Shown: one piece after another, positions 36,501-44,239 of the stretch
Numbering within the stretch: position 1 is the first letter of the stretch
Layout: each line of letters begins with the position of its first letter
Program-made: the position numbers and the translations under genes
The notes under the pieces: model-generated
Seen by the model: only the letters and a program-made list of their open reading frames with translations
What the model was told of the DNA's origin: nothing
The model's database searches: none
Assembly (NCBI GenBank): GCA_040005635.1
Contig: JBDTYM010000002.1
Span: forward strand, 1-64,000
DNA: 64,000 nt
Reading direction: 5' to 3'
From: Dokdonella_A sp040005635
GTDB lineage: Bacteria; Pseudomonadota; Gammaproteobacteria; Xanthomonadales; Rhodanobacteraceae

Positions 36501-37583
36501 TTACAATGGCGCGGAGCGAGCGAATCGACGCGCGAGCGCATGCCTGATGCGAACGGCTTGATAGCGCGCCTGCTTGCGCGCGACGATCCAGCGGCGCGCC
36601 AGCGCGCCTGCACCGACCCACTCCCGATAGGCCGGCAACACGTCGTCGGAAATGATCCCTTTCCAGGCTTCGACGGTCGCATCGGCGCAGACCTCGAGCG
36701 CGCGTCGGGCGGCATTCTCTTCCATCGCCCGGCGCAGATCGGGCTGCGTGCGCAGCTGATCGATGCCGACGAGAATCTCCTCGCGCGTGTTGGCCTCGAT
36801 GTAGTCGAGACCGGAGCGCCGCTCGAGCTGGTAGCACGATTCACGGCCGAGGATCGCCGGCACACCGGCGATCCAGGCGTTGTAGAGCTTCGATGCGGGC
36901 TTCTGATCGTGCGTGGACTCGGCCCCACGTGGAGATCTTCTGACCGCGACGACCGCATCGACCTCGCTGTAGTCGCTCCAGAACGAGGCCGGTGCATACG
37001 TCGCCGGATCGGTGTAGTCGAATGCCTGAAACTTCCTGATCCAGGTCAGGTTCCTCGCCTGCAGCTCGGTTTCCCATTGTGGCTCGCGCAGATCGTCCGA
37101 CAGATTCTTCTCATTGCCGAAATAGGCGATGTTCTGGAATGTCGAGGCCCGCTGCGGCGCGCGCGCGATCAAGCCCGGCTGAGGCCAGTGGCGGACATAG
37201 ATGAAGGCTGGACCAAATCGCGTCATGCGCGGGTTCTGGACGACATGAAGATTCGCCGGCGCGTAGGGGTACAGATCCGCCGAGATGTCGACGATGAAAC
37301 GGCTTTTCGTCGATGCAACACGACCGCTGTATTTGCCATCGATCGCCGACAGGCATTCCCGATGCGCGACCACCACGCCGCGTTCGGGCATATCGGACAC
37401 GAGATCGCAGACGACGCCCGCATCGCGCAGGCGCAGGAAGGTTTGGATCGTCCAGGTGTAAATGCCGAAGCCGAAGCCGGGCCAGTGAGCATCCGGCGAA
37501 GGCGGAATATCCGAGCGCGGCCAGAAAACCGGATGGATATAGAAATGAATCGCTTCGTCGGTCGCTTGCCGTACTTCGGGCAC
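36501..37583 (-). CDS. Glycosyltransferase-like protein of unresolved family
   Basis: 360 residues. The start is GTG 37583, strongly supported by a GGAGAG site at 37590-37595. The segment KPASKLYNAWIAGVPAILGRESCYQ followed by DYIEANTREEILVGIDQL is the C-terminal nucleotide-sugar-binding face seen in GT4- and GT10-like enzymes, but the N-terminal half does not show an obvious family signature. No signal peptide or transmembrane helix. It is the first gene of the ACP/acyl-ligase operon and is probably a locus-specific transferase. Confidence 0.6.
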   Translation of the reverse strand: MPEVRQATDEAIHFYIHPVFWPRSDIPPSPDAHWPGFGFGIYTWTIQTFLRLRDAGVVCDLVSDMPERGVVVAHRECLSAIDGKYSGRVASTKSRFIVDISADLYPYAPANLHVVQNPRMTRFGPAFIYVRHWPQPGLIARAPQRASTFQNIAYFGNEKNLSDDLREPQWETELQARNLTWIRKFQAFDYTDPATYAPASFWSDYSEVDAVVAVRRSPRGAESTHDQKPASKLYNAWIAGVPAILGRESCYQLERRSGLDYIEANTREEILVGIDQLRTQPDLRRAMEENAARRALEVCADATVEAWKGIISDDVLPAYREWVGAGALARRWIVARKQARYQAVRIRHALARRFARSAPL

Positions 37584-37589
37584 GTCGTT

Positions 37590-37595
37590 CTCTCC
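37590..37595 (-). promoter_or_regulatory. Ribosome-binding site deciding the GTG start at 37583
   Basis: GGAGAG on the minus strand, six bases before GTG 37583. It supports this start over the upstream ATG at 37652. Confidence 0.6.
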
Positions 37596-37863
37596 GCCGC
37601 TACTGACATGCCCGGCGCAGAGTCCGGAGCGAAAATCTGCGCATCCAGGCAATCATTGCACATCCTCGTGTCGTTCATTCACGCAAATCGAAGCCCTGCA
37701 CGCAAACAATCGCGCCGTCGAGCCGGGCCTTCGGTAGACTTGCCGACACGATCCGCGTTGCCCGCGAAGACGGTGCGGCATCGACAGCTGCGGACACTCG
37801 CGTCGACATCCGCGGCGACGAACGGTCGAAGCGCGGTCTGACTGGCGAATTGGGGATACGGCA

Positions 37864-38547
37864 ATGGCGGCGCCAGTCGATTTCTTGCGTCTGTACCAGG
37901 AACTCAATCTCTCGTCCGGCGCCAGCCTCGAGGAATTGAAACGCGCCTATCGTCGACGTGTGTCGGAGCTGCATCCCGATCGTCTCGCCCAGTCCGATGT
38001 GGCAGCGGCCCGCCGGGCCGCCGAACGGCTGCAGGATCTGACGGTCCTGTACGGCGCGGCCACCGAATTCCACGTTCGCCATGGCCGCCTGCCGGGAGGC
38101 GTCGCGCCACGCCGGGCTGCCTTCGAAACACCGCCGCCACCGTCCAGTGCCGTATCCGCGCCAGCGCCGGTGCGGCGATCTCTGCGCGGCGCGCTGCTGG
38201 GAATTGGCCTGCTGATTTTGTGTGCATGGATGTTCTGGGTCGCGCAATATCCCGAAGACGATGCGGCCTCGTCCGAGCCGGAAACGATCGCGGAGCCGGC
38301 GACGGCGGTCGCGCCGCTGCGGCCGCCAGTGCGCGAACCCGCGCTTCCCGCGCTCGACTTCGGCATGCTCAAGCGCGACGTGCTCGCCTTGCAAGGCGAG
38401 CCGCTGATCCGCGGGGATGACCGCTGGGAATACGGCCCGTCGTGGATATCCTTCGACAAGGGCAAGGTCAGCGATTGGTACAGCTCGCCGCTGCGGCCGC
38501 TGCGGCACGCCAGCCAGAATCCGCCGCCGCGCAAGGAAATCCGCTAG
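37864..38547 (+). CDS. J-domain membrane protein
   Basis: 227 residues. An N-terminal J-domain-like segment (DFLRLYQELNLSSGASLEELKRAYRR, HPD at 37-39) is followed by a proline-rich linker, one transmembrane helix at about 109-127 (GALLGIGLLILCAWMFWVAQ) and a Pro/Glu-rich periplasmic segment ending in a small domain (LKRDVLALQGEPLIRGDDRWEYG). A DnaK co-chaperone role at the membrane is inferred from HPD. It lies alone between two minus-strand units and converges on the sugar transferase gene with 23 bases between stops. Confidence 0.8.
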   Translation: MAAPVDFLRLYQELNLSSGASLEELKRAYRRRVSELHPDRLAQSDVAAARRAAERLQDLTVLYGAATEFHVRHGRLPGGVAPRRAAFETPPPPSSAVSAPAPVRRSLRGALLGIGLLILCAWMFWVAQYPEDDAASSEPETIAEPATAVAPLRPPVREPALPALDFGMLKRDVLALQGEPLIRGDDRWEYGPSWISFDKGKVSDWYSSPLRPLRHASQNPPPRKEIR

Positions 38548-38570
38548 ACACGCCGACGCGATCTGGGCAT

Positions 38571-40064
38571 TCAGCGCACGCCGCGACCGAACAGCACGAT
38601 CTCGACGGTCTGGATCAGGATCAGGATGTCGAGCAACAGGTTGTGGTTCTTGACGTAGAAGAGGTCGTACTTGAGTTTCTCGCTGGCGTCCTCGGCGGAA
38701 GCCCCGTACGGGTAGCGCAGCTGCGCCCAACCGGCCAGACCCGGTTTCACGCAGTGGCGCAGGCTGTAGTAGCGAATTTTCGTTGCCAGCTCGGCAACGA
38801 ACTGCGGCCGCTCGGGGCGCGGTCCCACGATCCCCATGTCGCCGCGCATCACGTTCCACAGCTGCGGAAGTTCGTCGAGCCGCGCGCGTCGGATGATCCG
38901 GCCGACTCGCGTGATGCGGTCATCGCTCTTGCTGGCCCAGCGCGCGACGCCGTCCTTTTCCGCGTCGGTGCGCATGCTGCGAAACTTGATCAGATTGAAT
39001 ACGCGCCCGCGCTCGCCCACGCGTTCCTGCCGATACAGGATCGGCTGGCCGGCGCCCGATTCGATGCGGATCGCCAGCGCAACCAGCAGCATGAACGGCC
39101 AGGTCAGCAGCATCACGATGCCGGCCGCGGCCAGATCGAAACCGCGCTTCGACAGGCGGCGCAGGGGCGATGCATCGAATCCCTGCGAAAATACCAGCCA
39201 CGACGGCTCAGCCAGGCTCAGCTTGACCTTGCCGGACTCGCGCTCGAAGAACGTCGCCAGATCGGTGATGACGATACCAGCCTGCTTGCAGTCGAGCAGC
39301 TGCTCCATCGGCAGGCCGCCACGACGTTCGTCGGGACCGACCACGATCTCGTTCACCTGATGCTGCTGCGCCCATTCGTGCAAGGGTAGATCCAGCGTCA
39401 CGATCTGGTCCGCCGCGATCGACACGCGTTCCTCGCCCTGCGGCACGAAGCCGACGATCGAAAAGCCGCGGCGGTCGGCGCGCCGCCGCATCGTCTGCGG
39501 AATCAACGATGCGCGCGAGCCCGCGCCGAGCACGAGGACGCGCCGCTTGAGCGAATCGACGTCGACCAAACGCATGGCCAACGCGCGGAATGCAGCGATC
39601 GCGATGAACCCGATCAGCAGGGCCAACGCAAGGATGCCGCGCCCGATACGCGCCTGCGGGATCACGTAGTAGACGACGACCAGTCCGACCCAGCCGAGTG
39701 CAAAACCGACCGCCTGACGCGCCAGCATACCGAACCATGTCTCGCGCAAATGCGTCTGATAGAGCCCGAGAGCGCCCAAACCCAGCATCAGGACGATCGC
39801 GAAAATACCGGCGCGCCCAAGCTGCAGCCACCAGTGCGAGACGTAGGCCTCGAGCGGATTCGGCGTGGTGATGTAACGCAGATAGATCGCCAGGAAGGCC
39901 GCGCCGATCAGGACGAGCAATTCCCCCAAGCCGAGCAGCCACAGCCAATGAACGGCCTGCTGCCGAAGAAAACGAAGCATCCACCCCTCCATTGGAGGCG
40001 TTGACAGAATCGGCTGCGGCTGCGCCAACGCGCCTCCACGTGCTTCCGTGTCCGCCTTGTTCAT
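38571..40064 (-). CDS. Initiating sugar transferase (EpsB/WbaP-like, PEP-CTERM-type)
   Basis: 497 residues. There are four N-terminal transmembrane helices, then a nucleotide-binding CoA-binding-like domain (RRVLVLGAGSRASLIPQTM) and the C-terminal bacterial sugar transferase domain: KRGFDLAAAGIVMLLTWP, YRQERVGERGRVFNLIKFRSM and RRARLDELPQLWNVMRGDM-GIVGPRPERPQFV. It transfers a sugar-1-phosphate from a UDP-sugar to undecaprenyl phosphate, the first step of Wzx/Wzy-type glycan synthesis. ATG 40064 has a GGGAG site at 40072-40076. The architecture is that of the sugar transferase associated with exosortase systems. Confidence 0.9.
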   Translation of the reverse strand: MNKADTEARGGALAQPQPILSTPPMEGWMLRFLRQQAVHWLWLLGLGELLVLIGAAFLAIYLRYITTPNPLEAYVSHWWLQLGRAGIFAIVLMLGLGALGLYQTHLRETWFGMLARQAVGFALGWVGLVVVYYVIPQARIGRGILALALLIGFIAIAAFRALAMRLVDVDSLKRRVLVLGAGSRASLIPQTMRRRADRRGFSIVGFVPQGEERVSIAADQIVTLDLPLHEWAQQHQVNEIVVGPDERRGGLPMEQLLDCKQAGIVITDLATFFERESGKVKLSLAEPSWLVFSQGFDASPLRRLSKRGFDLAAAGIVMLLTWPFMLLVALAIRIESGAGQPILYRQERVGERGRVFNLIKFRSMRTDAEKDGVARWASKSDDRITRVGRIIRRARLDELPQLWNVMRGDMGIVGPRPERPQFVAELATKIRYYSLRHCVKPGLAGWAQLRYPYGASAEDASEKLKYDLFYVKNHNLLLDILILIQTVEIVLFGRGVR

Positions 40065-40508
40065 GATGGAACTCCCATTCAGGTACCGCGTAGCGGATAA
40101 CCTGCGATTCCTGTGCCATCCAGGAGCCGTCGACACGAGATTTCCGAAATTGGATCGAAGCTCCAGCGCCGCCGCCTCGAACGCGCCTTGGCCGGGGCCG
40201 CCATAAGCCGATCGTGTTGCTGCGGCGACATGACAGCCGATGTCCCGGATCCTGACAGCGCCTGCGACTTTGCGAATGGCCGCAAGCATAACGCTTTAGG
40301 TTGCTTCGCGCTGTCCGCGCCGCGCTGCCTGCGGAGGCTGCAACGAGTGCGTTCCGTGGCAACGCGTCCGCTGCATCGCTGCAACGACGAGGTGCCTGTG
40401 CGCGTTTGCAATACCGCCAGAAATCGAACAAGCTTTGTGGACAGTTACGACGAGTCTGCCTCTGACCTGCCACTCATCGTCCAGCTTTTCTTGCGAGTCC
40501 AATCTCCC
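40065..40508. other. 444-base gene-free divergent region
   Basis: It separates the sugar-transferase start (minus) and the dehydrogenase start (plus). The dehydrogenase frame remains open upstream to 40113, but the residues there are Arg/Ser/Cys-rich and not protein-like. Both promoters are expected here. I see no convincing sigma-70 box pair, palindrome or terminator. Confidence 0.4.
40072..40076 (-). promoter_or_regulatory. Ribosome-binding site of the sugar transferase
   Basis: GGGAG on the minus strand, seven bases before ATG 40064. It fixes that start over upstream in-frame codons. Confidence 0.6.
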
Positions 40509-41696
40509 GTGACAGCGCGTTCAGCGATCAAGAAAAGCACCCTGGTGGCCCGCACCGGCGCGATCGCGAGCGAAATCGCCGCACCGCAGGCCGCGGATGT
40601 CGATGCGAACAGCCGCTTTCCAGAGGAAGCCTTCGCGGCATTGCGAAGCGCCGGCCTGCTGTCCGCGGCAGTTCCAGCCGAACACGGCGGCGCCGGTGCC
40701 GGCATGCTGGAATTGGGCGCGCAATGCGCGGCGCTGGCGCAAGGGTGCGGCGCTGCCGGCATGATCCTCGCGATGCATCATATTCAGGTCGCCTGTCTCG
40801 CGCGCCATGGCCAGGGCTCGGCCTACTTCGAGCGCTATCTGCGCGAGAACCTCGTCGCACGGCAGGAAGTCATCGCGTCGATCACCTCGGAGAACGGCAC
40901 CTTTGGCGATACCCGCTCCAGCGTGTGCGCGGTGGCCGTCGACGCCGAACGCATGTCACTCGAAAAGGATGCGACAACGGTGTCGTACGGGGCGCACGCG
41001 GATGCGCAACTGGTGACCTGTCGGCGCCATGCGGATGCCGCCGCCAGCGACCAGGTCATGGTGCTGTTCGAGAAAGGCCAGTACCGCCTCGACCAGACCG
41101 GCACCTGGGACACGCTAGGCATGCGCGGCACCTGTAGTCCCGGCGCGAAGTTTTCCGGCGCGGGCGCGCCCGCGCAGATTCTGCCGGGCTCGTTCGCGGA
41201 TGCGTCAGCGCAGACCATGGTGCCTTACTCGCACATTCTGTGGTCAGCGCTGTGGTCCGGCATCGCCGCCGACGCGATCGGCCGCGCCGCCGGGTTCGTG
41301 CGCGCCGAAGCGCGCCGCAAACCCGGCACCGTGCCGGCGAACGCGACGCGTCTGGCGCGCGCCCACGTCGACCTGCAGACCATGCGCAACAACTGGGAAG
41401 CCTGCGCGGCCGAGTTCGACGAGATGACGGCGGCGGACGACGTTGCTGCGCGCGAGGAACTCGGCACGATGGGCTGGGCGCTCAAGATGAACCAGCTCAA
41501 GATGGCCAGTTCGGACATGGCGCCGCGGCTCTGTCACGAAGCGCTGCAGATCATCGGCATCATGGGCTACAAGAATGATTCGAAGTTCAGCGTCGGACGT
41601 CACTACCGCGACGTGCTGTCGGCGGCGCTGATGGTCTCCAACGAACGCATCGCCGCCAAGAGCGCCTCGATGCTGCTCGTCTTCAAGGACGAATGA
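40509..41696 (+). CDS. Acyl-CoA-dehydrogenase-like flavoprotein of an aminoacyl-carrier operon
   Basis: About 395 residues. It shows the acyl-CoA dehydrogenase fold: FPEEAFAALRSAGLLSAAVPAEHGGAG at the N-terminus, an FAD strand segment (ASITSENGTFGD), a middle beta domain (WDTLGMRGTCSPG) and the C-terminal helices ending GRHYRDVLSAALMVSNERI. The usual catalytic-base segment of mitochondrial-type enzymes (Y-E-G-T) is not seen and is replaced by SAALMVSNERI, so the chemistry may differ. By analogy with the prolyl-carrier dehydrogenases of pyrrole pathways it may oxidise an aminoacyl group on a carrier. The start is GTG 40509; an upstream GTG at 40437 is also in frame. The next gene follows one base later. 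Confidence 0.8.
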   Translation: MTARSAIKKSTLVARTGAIASEIAAPQAADVDANSRFPEEAFAALRSAGLLSAAVPAEHGGAGAGMLELGAQCAALAQGCGAAGMILAMHHIQVACLARHGQGSAYFERYLRENLVARQEVIASITSENGTFGDTRSSVCAVAVDAERMSLEKDATTVSYGAHADAQLVTCRRHADAAASDQVMVLFEKGQYRLDQTGTWDTLGMRGTCSPGAKFSGAGAPAQILPGSFADASAQTMVPYSHILWSALWSGIAADAIGRAAGFVRAEARRKPGTVPANATRLARAHVDLQTMRNNWEACAAEFDEMTAADDVAAREELGTMGWALKMNQLKMASSDMAPRLCHEALQIIGIMGYKNDSKFSVGRHYRDVLSAALMVSNERIAAKSASMLLVFKDE

Positions 41697-41697
41697 G

Positions 41698-42612
41698 ATG
41701 AGCGCGACCGCCTACGATCCGGTCGAGTTTCACGACGGCCTGGTCAAGCATGGACTGATCGTGCCGGCCGGCGTGCAGGGCGTGTTCGGCCGTGGCCGTG
41801 TGTTCGAGGACGTGCTGGAACGCTTCGACAAGCTGATCCTGCGCATTGCCGAGGACGATGGCGCCGACGTGCTGCTGTTCCCGCCGACGATCGATCGCAC
41901 GATCATCGAAAAAACGCATTACATGGACAGCTTTCCGCACCTGATCGGTGCGGTCTACAGCTTCTTCGGCAAAGAACTCACCGCGCGCAAGCTGTCCGAG
42001 CAGATCGACGCCGGCGAAGCCTGGGGCGAGCATCTGTCGATGACCCACGTCTGCCTGAATCCGGCCGCGTGCTATCCGGTCTATCCGACGTTCACCGGCA
42101 CGGTCCCGGCGGACGGCCGGCTGGTGACGTTGTTCGCCTGGGTGTTCCGCCACGAGCCCTCGATCGAACCGACGCGCATGCAGGCGTTCCGCATTCGCGA
42201 GTACGTGCGTTGCGGCGCGCCGGAGCAGGTCGTCGCCTGGCGCGACATGTGGCTGCAGCGCGGCGTCGAGCTGCTGCGCTCGCTCGGACTGCCGGCCGAA
42301 CCCGACGTTGCCTCCGATCCGTTCTTCGGCAAGGGCGGCAAGATGCTCGCGACCAGCCAGGTCGAGCAACAGCTGAAGTTCGAAGTGCTGGTGCCGGTGA
42401 TTTCCGAAGAGAATCGCACTGCGGTCTGCTCGTTCAACTACCACCAGAGCAAGTTCGGCGAGGCCTTCGACATCACGACCGCGGACGGCGAACCAGCGCA
42501 CACCGCTTGCCTCGGCTTCGGCCTCGAGCGCGTGACGATGGCGCTGTTCCAGACCCACGGCTTCGATACGACGACGTGGCCCGCGGCCGTGCGCCAACGC
42601 CTGTGGCCGTGA
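41698..42612 (+). CDS. Amino acid:[carrier protein] ligase (SerRS-like, no tRNA-binding domain)
   Basis: 304 residues, the length of bacterial aa:CP ligases and far shorter than SerRS because the N-terminal tRNA-binding coiled coil is absent. Class II synthetase elements are visible: motif 2 around AFRIREYV and motif 3 GFGLERVTMAL. Cys125, Glu168 and Cys271 are placed as the zinc ligands of the characterised Bradyrhizobium enzyme, where Cys131, Glu176 and Cys279 do this. Known members activate Gly or Ala and load it onto the phosphopantetheine of a small carrier protein. The operon supplies both carrier and its phosphopantetheinyl transferase. Confidence 0.92.
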   Translation: MSATAYDPVEFHDGLVKHGLIVPAGVQGVFGRGRVFEDVLERFDKLILRIAEDDGADVLLFPPTIDRTIIEKTHYMDSFPHLIGAVYSFFGKELTARKLSEQIDAGEAWGEHLSMTHVCLNPAACYPVYPTFTGTVPADGRLVTLFAWVFRHEPSIEPTRMQAFRIREYVRCGAPEQVVAWRDMWLQRGVELLRSLGLPAEPDVASDPFFGKGGKMLATSQVEQQLKFEVLVPVISEENRTAVCSFNYHQSKFGEAFDITTADGEPAHTACLGFGLERVTMALFQTHGFDTTTWPAAVRQRLWP

Positions 42613-42613
42613 C

Positions 42614-43615
42614 ATGCGCGTGCAGGCGCTCAAACTCGATGCCGCCACCTATCAGCGTCACCGCCTGCACGCCGACGACCGACTGTGGGTCGAGAAGAAC
42701 TGCTACTTCGACGTCTGGATCGAACTGATCCACGCGCTCGGCTGCGATCCGCACGCAATGTTGCCGGTCGCGGCCGGACTCGACTTCGAGGGCGATCAGT
42801 GGACGTTCTACAAGCCTCCGCTGAACGAACTGCGCGATCTTTATGGCATCGACGTCAACGAGATGAATGCGTGGCGGCCGATGCTCGAGCACGCGCTCGA
42901 GCATCTTGCCGCCGGCAGGTTCATCGCGGTCGAAGCCGACGCCTGGTGGCTGCCTGACGTTGCCGGCACCGATTACCGCAGCCAGCATGTGAAGTCGACG
43001 ATCATCCTCACCGACGTCGACACCGATGCGCGCCGTCTCGGCTATTTCCACAACGCTTCGTACTACCTGCTCGAAGGCGAGGATTTCGACCGCAGTTTCC
43101 AGCTGGTCGGGCGCGACCCTGCTTTCCTGCCCTTTTTCGCCGAGCTGGTGCGCGTCGATCGCCTGCTGCACCGCCCGCCGCATGAACTCGCAATGATGTC
43201 GCGCGCGCTGTTGCGCGGGCATCTCGCGCGCCGGCCGGCCGACAATCCGATCGTGCGCTTCGCCGAGCGTTTCCAGCGTGAGTTGCCGCTGCTGCAGGCG
43301 AAAGGGCTCGACCATTACCACGCCTGGGCATTCGCGACCCTGCGCCAGCTCGGCTCGGCCGCCGAACTGATGTCGCTGTACCTGCGCTGGCTTGCCGCCG
43401 ACGGGACTGGTATCGCGCAGGAAGCAGGCGCCCTGACACCGGCCGTGACCGCTTACGAAACAATTTCCAGCGGCGCCAAGACCTTCATTCTGAAAGCGGC
43501 GCGTGCGGTCAACGCGAAGCGCCCGCTCGACTCGACCGCGATCTTCGATGAATGGGCCCGTGCATGGGAGCAGGCGATGACCACATTGGAAGCGATCGAT
43601 CCGCATGCAGGCTGA
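42614..43615 (+). CDS. DUF1839 protein
   Basis: 333 residues. The diagnostic N-terminal block is W-V-E-K-N-C-Y-F-D-V-W-I-E-L-I-H, followed by LDFEGDQWTFYKPP, the signature of the DUF1839 family, whose members are typically encoded next to amino acid:[carrier protein] ligases. FIAVEADAWWLPDV and VKSTIILTDVDTDARRLGYFHNASYY suggest a papain-like or transglutaminase-like alpha/beta core, but I cannot assign the catalytic residues. It could accept the carrier-bound amino acid. The start follows the ligase stop after one base. Confidence 0.85.
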   Translation: MRVQALKLDAATYQRHRLHADDRLWVEKNCYFDVWIELIHALGCDPHAMLPVAAGLDFEGDQWTFYKPPLNELRDLYGIDVNEMNAWRPMLEHALEHLAAGRFIAVEADAWWLPDVAGTDYRSQHVKSTIILTDVDTDARRLGYFHNASYYLLEGEDFDRSFQLVGRDPAFLPFFAELVRVDRLLHRPPHELAMMSRALLRGHLARRPADNPIVRFAERFQRELPLLQAKGLDHYHAWAFATLRQLGSAAELMSLYLRWLAADGTGIAQEAGALTPAVTAYETISSGAKTFILKAARAVNAKRPLDSTAIFDEWARAWEQAMTTLEAIDPHAG

Positions 43616-43991
43616 CAGCGGCCTCCGCATCGGCATCGATCTGGTGCGGATCAGCGCGATCGCCGATTCGGTCGCCGCCTTCGGCGATCGCTTCCTGCGC
43701 CGCGTATTCACGCCACCGGAGGTGGCCTACGCGATGGCAGCACCGGCACTCAGCGCATCGCGCCTGGCCGCGCGCTTCGCCGCGAAGGAGGCGACACGCA
43801 AGGCGCTGCGCATCGACGGCTTCGGTTGGCGCGACATCGAAGTGGTGCGCCTGACGGATGGCGCCTGCGCGATCGAGCTGCACGGTCGTGTACGCGTGCT
43901 GCGCGGAGCAGGCTATTCTTTCGCGCTATCCATGAGTCATGAGGGCGACTATGCAACGGCCGTCGTGCTCGCAGACAGGAACGATCGATGA
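43605..43991 (+). CDS. acpS: Holo-[acyl carrier protein] synthase (AcpS type)
   Basis: 128 residues, the standard size. The magnesium ligands are Asp12 in IGIDLVRI and Glu62 in ARFAAKEATRKAL, both intact. It transfers 4'-phosphopantetheine from CoA to the serine of a carrier. ATG 43605 overlaps the DUF1839 gene by 11 bases and its stop overlaps the carrier start by 4. Its place inside the operon suggests that it primes the operon's own carrier protein; whether it also serves the housekeeping ACP cannot be told. Confidence 0.9.
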   Translation: MQADSGLRIGIDLVRISAIADSVAAFGDRFLRRVFTPPEVAYAMAAPALSASRLAARFAAKEATRKALRIDGFGWRDIEVVRLTDGACAIELHGRVRVLRGAGYSFALSMSHEGDYATAVVLADRNDR

Positions 43992-44239
43992 GTGAACGCG
44001 TCAGCAGGATCCGAACCATACTGAAGGAGCACGCGCGCCTGTCGCGCGACGCCGACACCCTCGGCGGCAATGACGACCTCTACCAGGCCGGCATGACCTC
44101 GCACGCGAGCGTCAACGTGATGCTCGCGCTGGAGGGGGAATTCGACATCGAGTTTCCCGATCACATGCTCAAGCGCAGCGTGTTCGAGAGCGTCAGTTCG
44201 ATCGATGCCGCTATCGACGAGCTGACCACGGAGCGTTGA
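43988..44239 (+). CDS. Aminoacyl carrier protein
   Basis: 83 residues, acidic, helical. The phosphopantetheine site is Ser38 in LYQAGMTSHASVNVML, and the following helix contains GEFDIEFPDHM, which is like the carriers of aa:CP ligase operons and unlike the DSTG/DSIG sites of the two acyl carriers elsewhere in the window. Its start overlaps the AcpS stop and its stop overlaps the GH2 start (TGATG). It should receive the amino acid from the neighbouring ligase. Confidence 0.9.
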   Translation: MSERVSRIRTILKEHARLSRDADTLGGNDDLYQAGMTSHASVNVMLALEGEFDIEFPDHMLKRSVFESVSSIDAAIDELTTER

